Shown piece by piece: positions 35,711 to 45,493 of a stretch of 64,000 nt of DNA. The notes under the pieces are model-generated. The model was not told the DNA's origin and made no database searches. It was given only the letters and a program-made list of their open reading frames with translations. The number at the start of each line of letters is the position of its first letter. Position 1 is the stretch's first letter. Origin of the DNA: Casimicrobiaceae bacterium (lineage in GTDB: Bacteria; Pseudomonadota; Gammaproteobacteria; Burkholderiales; Casimicrobiaceae); contig JANWWI010000006.1 in the NCBI GenBank assembly GCA_025056355.1, positions 25,584 to 89,583 on the forward strand, written 5' to 3'. Made by a program: the position numbers and the translations under genes.

Positions 35711-37239
35711 TTAGCGCTTGCTCGGGCGCGCGATCGACATCCGAAGGCCAAGCCTCGCAAGCGCTGCCAACAACAGCCCCAGCAATACAAGCCCGGCAGG
35801 CCCAACGGCCGGCACAGGCAAGGTAACACAGGTAATGTTGACGCTGGTGACATTCGAGGTCGCCGTGCCCGAGGCGTTGGAAACCGTGCAGGTCTGGCCC
35901 GTGGGCTGGGTGCCAACCGTCACCGTGTAGGACGTGCCGTGCGTAACCGGATTCGGGAAGCTGTAGCTGCCGTTGGCACTGACCGTCACCGTCTGTGCGC
36001 CGCCATTGAGCAAAAGCGTCACGCTGCCACCGGAGAGCCCGCTCACCGTACCACCCAGGGTGTGGGTCAGGGTAAAGACGTAGACCGCACCGCTGCCAGA
36101 GGCCGAGTCGTTCGACTGGTCGCCATTGACCCCCGTGGCGCTGCTGTCTTCGAAGCGCGCCCCCACGGCCAAGGTGTTGCCATCGGAAGAAAGGGCAACA
36201 GAGAAGCCGAACCAGTCCCCCTGCTCCGTATTGCTTGCCTTGATGTAGGCCTGCTGCACCCAGGTTGTGCCTGAGCGCACAAAGACATAGACCGCACCGC
36301 TGTCAAAGGCCGAGTTGTTCGACTCGTCGCCATCGACCCCCGTGGCGCTGCTGTCTTCGAGGCGCGCCCCCACCGCAAGCGTGTTGCCGTCGCCGGAGAG
36401 AGCAACGGACCAGCCGAACCAGTCCCCCGCCCCCGTATTGCTTGCCTTCACGTAGGCTTGCTGGACAAAGGTCGGATCAATCGTCACCGGATAGCGGGCC
36501 TGGGCATCATCGACCCGATAGATCAGCCGCCCAGACTCATGTACCAACCGCACCGGAAGCAAAAACCCGCGCGCATCCCAGGCCTTGAGCCCCTCGAAAT
36601 ACAACCGCCCATGCCCATTGGCCAACACCAGGCGCCCAGCCTCAAGCCTTGCCTCATAACCCGGCGCCTCAAGAGCCAAAACCACCTCCAGCGGCCCCAT
36701 CCCCGCAGGCCGCGCATCAATCTGCACCCAGTGCTGCGCACCTTGCGGCCCATACAACCACCATTCGCGCTGACCAACCCCTAGCCAGCGCTCCACACGC
36801 TGCTCAAGCTTGGAGGCCACAGGCACAGCATCCACATCCACGGAAAGCCCCCAGCTGCGCCCCCCACCACCGGCCGCATCCAGCCAGGTCGACCCACCGC
36901 CTCCGTGCGAAGCCGAACCCGACCAAGCGCACCGCGCGTGATTTCAAAATCAACCCACCCCCCCTGCTCCCAACGCGCCAGATAGCCCTGGTGCGCATTG
37001 CGCGCCAACCAAACATCGCCTCTTTCTTGCAACCGAACAGCATACGCACGCGCTTCACGCTCAGCAGCAATCTGCGCCGCAAGGCTTGCTTTGGCGGCCA
37101 CATCGAGCTCAAGCGCCTTGCTTTCGGTGGGGCGCAGGGAAGTTTTTGCAGCAGCAAGGAAAGGCAGTGTCAAAGACACCACCGCGCTTACTGCAGCCAA
37201 AGCAGGCAGCACGGCAATAAAGCGCCGGAGATGCTTCAT
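35711..37239 (-). pseudogene. Frameshifted secreted FG-GAP-like repeat protein with IPTL-CTERM-like tail
   Basis: Two overlapping frames form one gene. The 5' part (start 37239, SD AGAGG) has signal peptide MKHLRRFIAVLPALAAVSAV and runs to about 36890 (..RLRTEAVGR). The sequel continues in another frame (STWLDAAGGGGRSWGLSVDV...) to 35711. One missing base near 36887-36900 would restore 500 or so codons. The 3' part carries two 69-residue FG-GAP-like repeats (VQQAYVKASNTGAGDWFG), an Ig-like section and a C-terminal LPVPAVGPAGLVLLGLLL helix plus basic end, an IPTL-CTERM-like sorting signal. Could be a true mutation, phase variation or a sequencing error. Confidence 0.75.
36064..36466 (-). repeat. 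Two tandem 207-bp coding repeats
   Basis: Units at 36260-36466 and about 36064-36259 encode near-identical FG-GAP-like segments (WFGWSVALSGDGNTLAVGAR versus WFGFSVALSSDGNTLAVGAR). DNA stretches such as GCTGTCTTCGA are shared. Such repeats could allow copy-number change. Confidence 0.8.
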
Positions 37240-37696
37240 CGCACAGCCTCTTCCTCAAAAAAGATCGCACTAAACGAACTAGAAAAGGCGAAGAAAATTC
37301 AGCGATGAACTTAAAACTCAACGCGCCTAAGCAGGGCTAGGGCACGATACGGGGCAAGAACTATCCTGTCAAGGCCTTCTTATCACGCAGCCGCCCTTTG
37401 CTTGAGAGCGAGCCGCTTGGCAGCCCACACAAAAGCCTTAGCGCAAGAAGACTCAAGCCGCCGCACTCGTGAAGGCGGGCACTGTGGATAAACCACCACC
37501 CTCACGCAGCTCGACGGCAGCGCAGCATGCCGCGCATGGTCGAGGTCACCCGGAGCTGAAACGTCTCGCCTGGGCACCGAAATGAAAAAACAATCGATTC
37601 GGCCTCCATCTTGCCTCACCGCTCAACCGCGAGCCTCCTCGATGCGCTGGACTTTCTCGGCTGTTTCGGTTCGCTTGAGTCCAAGCCGCCGACCGC
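37240..37696. other. Non-coding gap between repeat protein and comM
   Basis: About 457 bases; no gene with recognisable motifs. It contains one perfect DnaA-box sequence (TGTGGATAA at 37483-37491). The left part must carry the promoter of the minus-strand repeat protein. Confidence 0.5.
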
Positions 37697-39190
37697 TTAG
37701 AACTCGATGCGATAGCTCAAGGCCTCGGCCATGTGTGTGGCCCCGATCGAATCGCACCCGGCCAGATCGGCAATCGTGCGCGCCACGCGCAGGAGGCGGT
37801 GCAACCCTCGGCCGCTGAGTCCGAGCCGCTCGGCCGCCTTGAGCAAGAGCTCCTGCGCGGCCGGGGCGCAAATGGCCACGGCGTCGAGCTGCCCGGCAGC
37901 AAGCACGGCGTTGGGCACCCCTTGACGCGCGATCTGACGTTCGCGCGCCGCGATGACCCGCGCACGCACCTGTGCGCTCGACTCGCCGCTTGGCGCTTCA
38001 CGCAGCACGCGCGGCTCGACCGGCCCGACCAGAATGCGCAGGTCAATGCGATCAAGCAGCGGCCCGGAAATACGCGCCCGATAGCGGGCGACCTGCTCCG
38101 GCGTGCAACGACACACAGCCGCGGCACGAGAACTGCCGTAGTAGCCATCCGGACACGGATTCATCGCGGCGATGAGTTGAAAGCGCGCCGGAAAGCGCAC
38201 CTGACGCGCCGCCCGGGCAATGTGGATGTGGCCCGTCTCGAGCGGTTCGCGCAGGCTTTCGAGCACGCGCCGGTCGAATTCAGGCAGCTCATCGAGAAAG
38301 AGCACGCCGTGATGCGCAAGGGAAATCTCGCCGGGTCGCGGCACCGTGCCGCCGCCCACCAGGGCCGCAGCGCTTGCCCCATGGTGCGGCGCGCGAAACG
38401 GCCGCTCGCCGAAGCGATCCGCCTCGAATTGGCCCGCCAGCGAAAGCAGCGCCGCCGATTCAAGCGCTTCATGCTCGCTCATCGGCGGCATGATCCCCGG
38501 CAGCCGCTCGGCGAGCATGCTCTTTCCGCTGCCGGGCGGTCCTATCATGAGAAGGCTGTGTCCGCCCGCTGCGGCGATCTCTAGCGCCCGCTTGGCCTGC
38601 GCCTGGCCGCGCACCTCGAGCAGGTCGGGGCACGGCCTCGGCTGCGCAGGCGCCGGGCTCGGAGGAGCCGCTGGCAAGCTGGCTCGGCCAGCCACATGCG
38701 CGGCCACAGCCAGCAGCGAGTCCGCCGCGTAGACCTCAGCGCGGGTGCGCCCGACCTCGCAAGCGCTCGCGGTGGGCAGCACGATCGGATGGCCCGCGGC
38801 AGCCGCCGCAAGCGCCATGGCCAGAGCGCCGCGCACCGGCTTGAGCTCACCGCCCAGCCCTAACTCGCCCGCGAATTCGTAGCGCGCAAGCCCTTCGGCC
38901 GGCAATTGGCCACTGGCCGCAAGCACTCCAAGCGCGATGGGCAAGTCAAAACGCCCGGACTCTTTCGGCAAGTCTGCCGGAGCAAGATTGACCGTCAGGC
39001 GCCGCTGCGGGAACTCAAACCCGGCAGTCTGAATCGCAGCCCGTACGCGATCCCGACTCTCGCGCACTTCGGTCTCCGGCAAGCCAACGAGGTTGAACGC
39101 CGGCAGTCCATTGGCCAGATGGACCTCGACGGTGACCGGCTCAGCCCGCATGCCAAGCAGGGCGCGAGTACGGACGGTCGCAAGCGACAT
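37697..39190 (-). CDS. comM: YifB/ComM family AAA+ helicase
   Basis: A 497-aa Mg-chelatase-like AAA+ protein; ComM drives branch migration during natural transformation. Seen: N-terminal lon-like domain (VEVHLANGLPAFNLVGLPET), Walker A IGPPGSGKSMLAERLPGI, Walker B GVLFLDELPEF, zinc-like motif NPCPDGYYG...CRCTPEQ and LSGRGLHRLLRVARTIADL at the C-terminus. The ATG at 39190 gives the usual MSLATVRTRALLG start. With comF it suggests transformation capacity, although other com genes are not here. Confidence 0.95.
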   Translation of the reverse strand: MSLATVRTRALLGMRAEPVTVEVHLANGLPAFNLVGLPETEVRESRDRVRAAIQTAGFEFPQRRLTVNLAPADLPKESGRFDLPIALGVLAASGQLPAEGLARYEFAGELGLGGELKPVRGALAMALAAAAAGHPIVLPTASACEVGRTRAEVYAADSLLAVAAHVAGRASLPAAPPSPAPAQPRPCPDLLEVRGQAQAKRALEIAAAGGHSLLMIGPPGSGKSMLAERLPGIMPPMSEHEALESAALLSLAGQFEADRFGERPFRAPHHGASAAALVGGGTVPRPGEISLAHHGVLFLDELPEFDRRVLESLREPLETGHIHIARAARQVRFPARFQLIAAMNPCPDGYYGSSRAAAVCRCTPEQVARYRARISGPLLDRIDLRILVGPVEPRVLREAPSGESSAQVRARVIAARERQIARQGVPNAVLAAGQLDAVAICAPAAQELLLKAAERLGLSGRGLHRLLRVARTIADLAGCDSIGATHMAEALSYRIEF

Positions 39191-39289
39191 GGCGGCGGGA
39201 AATGGGGGATGAACTGGATAAGTATACAGATACGTCAACGCGGCCTCCTCGCTTGCGTTGACGGATCGGGCACTTCGGAGAACTCAGGC

Positions 39290-41101
39290 ATGAACACGCA
39301 CCTCGGCTTTCGCTTCGGTTCTTGGTTCGCGGCCGTCTTGGGCGTGCTTGCGGCAAGCGCAGTCGGTGCCACAAGCGCTTTTGTCGACGATCCGCCCACA
39401 CGCGTCGGACGGCTCGCGGAGCTGGCCGGCGAAGTCCAGATCGCCGGCGCAAGCGGCGACTGGCAGCGCGCCCCGCGTAACCACCCGGTCATTCGCGGCG
39501 ACAACGTGTATGTGGCCCCTGGCGGTCGCGCCGAAATCGACCTGGGCACCGTCCAGCTCTGGCTCGCTGAGGACAGCGCGCTCTATTTAGAGCAACTCAA
39601 TGACGATGGCGTCGTGCTGCGTCTTGGTTCAGGCGCCTTGGCGGTGCGCGTTCGCGCCGCGCGCATTCCCGAGCGCGTGCGCGTGGTCCTGGAGGCGGGC
39701 GAGGTTGCCTTCCTTCGCCCGGGCTTTTATGTCCTCCATGCTGCAACGAATCTATCGCGCGAAGCCTCCGTCGTGGCGGTGCGCGACGGACTCGCTGAGC
39801 TCGACATTGCCGGCCGGCGACACGTTGTAACGGAGGGACGTCGCATCGCATTCGACAGCTTCGGCACGCGCTGGGATTTCGTTCCGACGCGTGAGGGAAG
39901 CTTCGAGGCCTGGGCTGCGAGTCGAGACCGCCGCTATGACCGACGTCCCGCACGGCGCGTGGAGCCGTGGGACGAAGCGCTGATCGGACTGCTTGACCTT
40001 GATGACTACGGGCGCTGGGACTATTACGCGCCCTACGGTCGGGTCTGGTTCCCCACCGCGGTGCCACCGGGCTGGAGTCCGTATCGCTTTGGCCGCTGGA
40101 TCTATCTGCGCCCCTGGGGTTGGACCTGGATCGACGATGCGCCGTGGGGCTTTGCGCCGATGCATTTCGGCCGTTGGGTACGCATCCATGGGCGCTGGGC
40201 CTGGTGCCCGGGCCTCTACACGGCACGCCCGGTCTACGCGCCAGCGCTCGTGACGTTCTTCGGCGGCGATGGTTGGCAAGTCAGCATCTCGACTGGCCCC
40301 GCGTTCGGGTGGGTGCCGCTCGGCTGGAACGAGCCGTATACGCCGTGGTATTCCTACAGCCCGCAGTATTGGCGCCTCATCAACCGGCCGTACGTGCGAA
40401 ACATCGCCGAGGGTCCTTGGCGCCCGGCAGTCTACGTGCATGCCCGGATTCCCGAGGCCGTGACGCTTGTGCCGATGCAGGTGTTTCTTGCCGGACGTCC
40501 GGTGGCCGAACATCGCCTGCCGGCGCGCGGTGTCGACCCGGCAAGCGCCCCGCCCGCCCGAGTGCACGAATACCTTCCCGCCGGGTGGCAGCCGGCTCAG
40601 CCGCCCGCTGCGCCGCCGATACCCGGGGTTCGCCCCTCCGACATCCCGCCGCTCCTGCCCGGTTCGCGGCCGCGTCCTGCCAGCGAGCCGATCTTCGAAC
40701 GGGCGCCACTCAGCCCCTCGGCTCCGCCCGCAGAGCCGCCCATTCGGCACGACCCGAATCCGGTGCTTCACCCGCCCATGCGCGTGCGCAGCGACGTGCG
40801 CGAGCGCACGTTCGAGGCGCCTCCCGCATCGCGTGAACGACCTCCTGCACCGCCACGCGAGGCAGGGCGCGCCGCACCCCCTGCTGCCTCCTTTCCCGAG
40901 ACGCGCAAGCCGCTTGCGAACGAACCCCCCACGCGTGGCGAGACCGCCAACCCCTCCGCGGCGGGCCGCGGAAACCTCGCCGCACCGGCGCCGGGTCTCG
41001 AGCCGAGCCGCGAGCGCGCCACGCCAGCCGCGCCGAACGAGCCGGAACGGCGCAAACCTCGGGTCGAGCCTGGCGGCGCACCCGCTCTCCAGTCGCTTTA
41101 G
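39290..41101 (+). CDS. FecR/DUF6600 domain secreted protein
   Basis: A 603-aa exported protein. Signal-like start MNTHLGFRFGSWFAAVLGVL AASAVGA (residues 1-27). Residues 45-190 form a FecR-like beta domain (RGDNVYVAPGGRAEIDLG). Then a DUF6600 segment with Trp/Tyr/Pro-rich repeats: YGRVWFPTAVPPGWSPYRFG, WTWIDDAPWGFAPMHFGRW, VTFFGGDGWQ, WVPLGWNEPYTPWY. The last 180 residues are disordered and Pro-rich. GGAG 10 nt before ATG. It shares a 99-base gap with comM that holds the palindromic GTATAC. Role unknown. Confidence 0.8.
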   Translation: MNTHLGFRFGSWFAAVLGVLAASAVGATSAFVDDPPTRVGRLAELAGEVQIAGASGDWQRAPRNHPVIRGDNVYVAPGGRAEIDLGTVQLWLAEDSALYLEQLNDDGVVLRLGSGALAVRVRAARIPERVRVVLEAGEVAFLRPGFYVLHAATNLSREASVVAVRDGLAELDIAGRRHVVTEGRRIAFDSFGTRWDFVPTREGSFEAWAASRDRRYDRRPARRVEPWDEALIGLLDLDDYGRWDYYAPYGRVWFPTAVPPGWSPYRFGRWIYLRPWGWTWIDDAPWGFAPMHFGRWVRIHGRWAWCPGLYTARPVYAPALVTFFGGDGWQVSISTGPAFGWVPLGWNEPYTPWYSYSPQYWRLINRPYVRNIAEGPWRPAVYVHARIPEAVTLVPMQVFLAGRPVAEHRLPARGVDPASAPPARVHEYLPAGWQPAQPPAAPPIPGVRPSDIPPLLPGSRPRPASEPIFERAPLSPSAPPAEPPIRHDPNPVLHPPMRVRSDVRERTFEAPPASRERPPAPPREAGRAAPPAASFPETRKPLANEPPTRGETANPSAAGRGNLAAPAPGLEPSRERATPAAPNEPERRKPRVEPGGAPALQSL

Positions 41102-41117
41102 CGTGCGGCGCGCGTGG

Positions 41118-42482
41118 CTAACGGCCGCTCAAAGGCCGCTGCTGCTCAAGCCACGCGACCGCTGCTTCCAGCACCCGATCGCGACCCTCGCGCAGCGCCG
41201 CGCGCGTGATCGCGATCGGCACGTCGGGGACGATGCCCCGTCCTTCGATCAACCGACCCTGCGCGTCGGTGTAGCCGATTTCGCTGTAGGCAAGCTCCCC
41301 GCCGCCGGGCAAACGCACGTACCCGAGGAACGCAAGCAGGCAGCCGCAGCTCGTCTCGCCGAACACACGCGCACGGCCCGTGGCCTGCAGCGCCGCGGCG
41401 AGCGCCTCGGCGGCACTTGCCGTGCCATGATCGATGAGCACTGCGACCGGCCCGGTAAAGGCTTGAGGATCGCCTGGAGCGTAGCGCTCGGGCGGCATGA
41501 TCGGCACGCCAATGACGGTGACCGGGGCGCCGGTACGCGTCTGCGTGCGGGCAATCAGCGTGCGTTCGCGAAAAAAGGCGCCGGCGATCGCGTCCACCAT
41601 GGCCGCTGAGCCGCCGCCGTTGCCGCGCAAATCGAGAACGAGGCCGGGTGTGGCCGACTGTTCGCGAATGAGCTCAAGCACCCGAGCACGAATCGACTCG
41701 CGAAAGGCGCTAAAGCGCACGTAACCAAATCCCGATGGCAAGGTACGGCCTAGGGCAACAGCGCGCGTGGAAAAGGTGCCAACGCGCAGCCGCACATCGA
41801 AGCGCGAGCCATCCTGGCGTTCGACGCGAAGGCGAACCCCGCCGTCGGAGCCCTCCGCGAGCCGATTGAGGGCGCGGATCGGTTGACGCAGCGCCGCCTG
41901 AGGACTCGACACGGGACGCGCCTGCTCGAGCCAGCGGCGCCACAGCGTGAGGGCATCCTGCTCCTCGATGGCCTCGATTCGCATGCCCGGACGAATCCCC
42001 GCCCACCACGCGTCGCTTTCGGCGTGCACGGAGGTCACGATCAGTTCCCCCTCAAGCTCTCGCAGCGAAAGCCCGAGCCCGCGCGCCTGCTCTGCCCGTC
42101 GCAACGCCACGGCCGTGGGCGATTCGACCCGGGTGTGCGAGTCGCCCAGCTCGCCGGTCATGCGATCGAGCAACTCCCAAAACGCCTCATCGGTCTGCGC
42201 CGCAATCGCCAGCGGCGCCCAACGGGCGCGCGCGGCATGCCAGTCCACGCCATTGAGATCGGCGCGCCAGTAGCGCTCAAGCACGGTCCGCCAAACCAGT
42301 TCCACGGCCGCTTCGCGCTGCGCCCGTCGCTCCTCGCCGCTTGGGGCATCGCTTGCCACCTCCGCGCGCGGCAGCGCCCGGCCCACGACGTTGTAGGGAT
42401 CAAGCGCGGCACAACCGGCAAGCGCCAAGACAACGCCTAACACCGGCCAAAGCCGTGGCGCACGTCGGCGAACCTCACGCAT
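41118..42482 (-). CDS. S41-type (CtpA/tail-specific protease-like) lipoprotein
   Basis: A 454-aa protein with a lipobox LALAGC after a basic leader, so probably membrane-anchored. Contains a PDZ-like part (GLGLSLRELEGELIVTSV, WWAGIRPGMRIEAI) and an S41 core with VLDLRGNGGGSAAMVDAIAG and the Ser region DHGTASAAEALAAAL. The canonical Ser-Lys dyad Lys (family FGKG) is replaced: the sequence is FGETSCGCLLAF. The catalytic scheme is therefore uncertain. Its ATG overlaps the upstream 103-aa gene by 8 bases. Confidence 0.78.
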   Translation of the reverse strand: MREVRRRAPRLWPVLGVVLALAGCAALDPYNVVGRALPRAEVASDAPSGEERRAQREAAVELVWRTVLERYWRADLNGVDWHAARARWAPLAIAAQTDEAFWELLDRMTGELGDSHTRVESPTAVALRRAEQARGLGLSLRELEGELIVTSVHAESDAWWAGIRPGMRIEAIEEQDALTLWRRWLEQARPVSSPQAALRQPIRALNRLAEGSDGGVRLRVERQDGSRFDVRLRVGTFSTRAVALGRTLPSGFGYVRFSAFRESIRARVLELIREQSATPGLVLDLRGNGGGSAAMVDAIAGAFFRERTLIARTQTRTGAPVTVIGVPIMPPERYAPGDPQAFTGPVAVLIDHGTASAAEALAAALQATGRARVFGETSCGCLLAFLGYVRLPGGGELAYSEIGYTDAQGRLIEGRGIVPDVPIAITRAALREGRDRVLEAAVAWLEQQRPLSGR

Positions 42483-42786
42483 CCTCGGGAGCCTCGGGCC
42501 TTTTTTCCGCGATGACCAGCGTCGGCGCGTAGGCTTTGGCCAGCGCCCGCAGATACGGCACGGTTCCGGCAATCACCTCGGCCGTGGCACGAACCCCGTC
42601 TTCGCTGACCACACCCTCGGCAATCGCGCGCTCGAGACGCTCGCGCTCAGCCGGCGCCACCAGCAGGCGAAGCCTCGCGATCACGTGGGCGCGCAAGGCC
42701 TCTTCGCTGGCAAAGCTGTGCGTGCTTGGCCTTCCGAACGGGGATCCCTCAACCACGATAAAGCGCGCAGGTGGGCGATCGGTCAT
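42475..42786 (-). CDS. Small uncharacterised protein (103 aa)
   Basis: No recognised family. Sequence MTDRPPARFIVVEGSPFGRP, then helical Ala/Arg/Glu-rich segments (LRAHVIARLRLLVAP, RERLERAIAEG). Good SD (GGAGG). It overlaps the start of the S41 lipoprotein gene by 8 bases, so the two are coupled. Confidence 0.55.
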   Translation of the reverse strand: MTDRPPARFIVVEGSPFGRPSTHSFASEEALRAHVIARLRLLVAPAERERLERAIAEGVVSEDGVRATAEVIAGTVPYLRALAKAYAPTLVIAEKRPEAPEDA

Positions 42787-43115
42787 GCGCTTGCCGCCTC
42801 CGCGATAACAAAGGCCGGTGCAGATGCTAACGCGCTCGGGCCCGCGCTGTGGCCGCAGTGGAAACGGTCGTCAGAAGCACCGATCGGCTGCACCGATCAG
42901 GGCGCCTGCCATGGCTTGAGCCCTCGATGAGACGGCAACCAAGCACGCCAACCACTGAGAAAGCGAAGCAGACGGCAACACCCCCGAGATATGGACGATT
43001 TTTTGCGGCCAATCCCTTGCACGAATCGCCGCGCGGGCTCATGATTTGCCATTGGCTACCCAGGTCATCACGTCGTCCGCGTCACCGCGGTCGCGTCCCT
43101 TTTGTGAGGAGCGCT
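42787..43115. other. Divergent gap without gene
   Basis: 329 bases between the small minus-strand gene and the plus-strand membrane protein. No recognisable feature besides the GAGGA ribosome site at its right end. Confidence 0.5.
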
Positions 43116-43556
43116 ATGTCCGATCCCTTTCCCTCTCCTTCGACCAGTCCCGCAGGCGGTGCGGCCGCCGAGGCCAGCCCCGCCGGCGGAGGCGCCTCCG
43201 CTCGCGCCGAAGCGGAGGCGCCTGCCGAGACCGATGTGCAAATCACGCACCTCATCTATGCCCTCTATGCGCTCGGGCTGTTGAGTTTTGGCCTGCTTGC
43301 CGTCTTCGGCCTCATCCTCGCCTACGTCAAACGCGACGACGTGGCCGGAACCTACCTCGACTCGCACTTCAGCTGGCTCATCCGAACAGCCTGGTGGAGC
43401 CTCGCTTGGCTGGCGCTCATCGTCCTCTTCATTCTGCTCACGCTCGGCATCGGTCTGCTTGTGGCCTGGATCTTGGTCGGGATTCTGCTGCTCTGGGTCG
43501 TCTACCGAATCGTCAAGGGCTGGCTGCGGCTCATCGAAAAGCGCGCGTTGACCTGA
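43116..43556 (+). CDS. DUF4870-like small membrane protein
   Basis: A 146-aa protein. The first 45 residues are Ala/Ser/Pro-rich and hydrophilic, followed by about three hydrophobic helices (LIYALYALGLLSFGLLAVFG; TAWWSLAWLALIVLFIL; LVAWILVGILLLWVVYRIV). The motif YVKRDDVAGTYLDSHFSWLIRT is typical of the betaproteobacterial DUF4870/YjgN-like membrane family. SD GAGGA precedes ATG. Function unknown. Confidence 0.72.
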   Translation: MSDPFPSPSTSPAGGAAAEASPAGGGASARAEAEAPAETDVQITHLIYALYALGLLSFGLLAVFGLILAYVKRDDVAGTYLDSHFSWLIRTAWWSLAWLALIVLFILLTLGIGLLVAWILVGILLLWVVYRIVKGWLRLIEKRALT

Positions 43557-43799
43557 CGCAGCAAGCGGCCACCGACGCAAGGCGGAGGCACGACTGCCTT
43601 CGCCCGGTTCGCGCCCCGTCCCGGCGGGTGGCTCCGGTCCCGTTTCGTCCCAAACCCCCCCGTTGTCGCATCCGGCCCGAGACCGGCCGGTAGCACGCAC
43701 GGCGCTAAGCGCCGGCTCAGCGAGGGCAGATCAGGAGATGCCCGCAGGCCAGTCGAAGCCCGGGCCCGGCGCGCGATCGCCGTGACGAATCGATCGGCC

Positions 43800-45442
<1,643 letters not shown>

Positions 45443-45493
45443 CATCGTTTCCCTGCGCGCTGCTCGTTCGCGCCTGCTGGCCAAGCCGGCGTG

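Noticed and set aside
37483-37491. Perfect DnaA box (TGTGGATAA), hint of a replication origin
   Set aside because: Only one box, no AT-rich unwinding region and no dnaA/dnaN/gidA-type neighbours.
43557-43799. GC-rich hairpins and a GAGACCGGCC string suggesting a cobalamin riboswitch
   Set aside because: The other conserved cobalamin-box segments are missing and the gap lies between two convergent genes, where no riboswitch would be useful.
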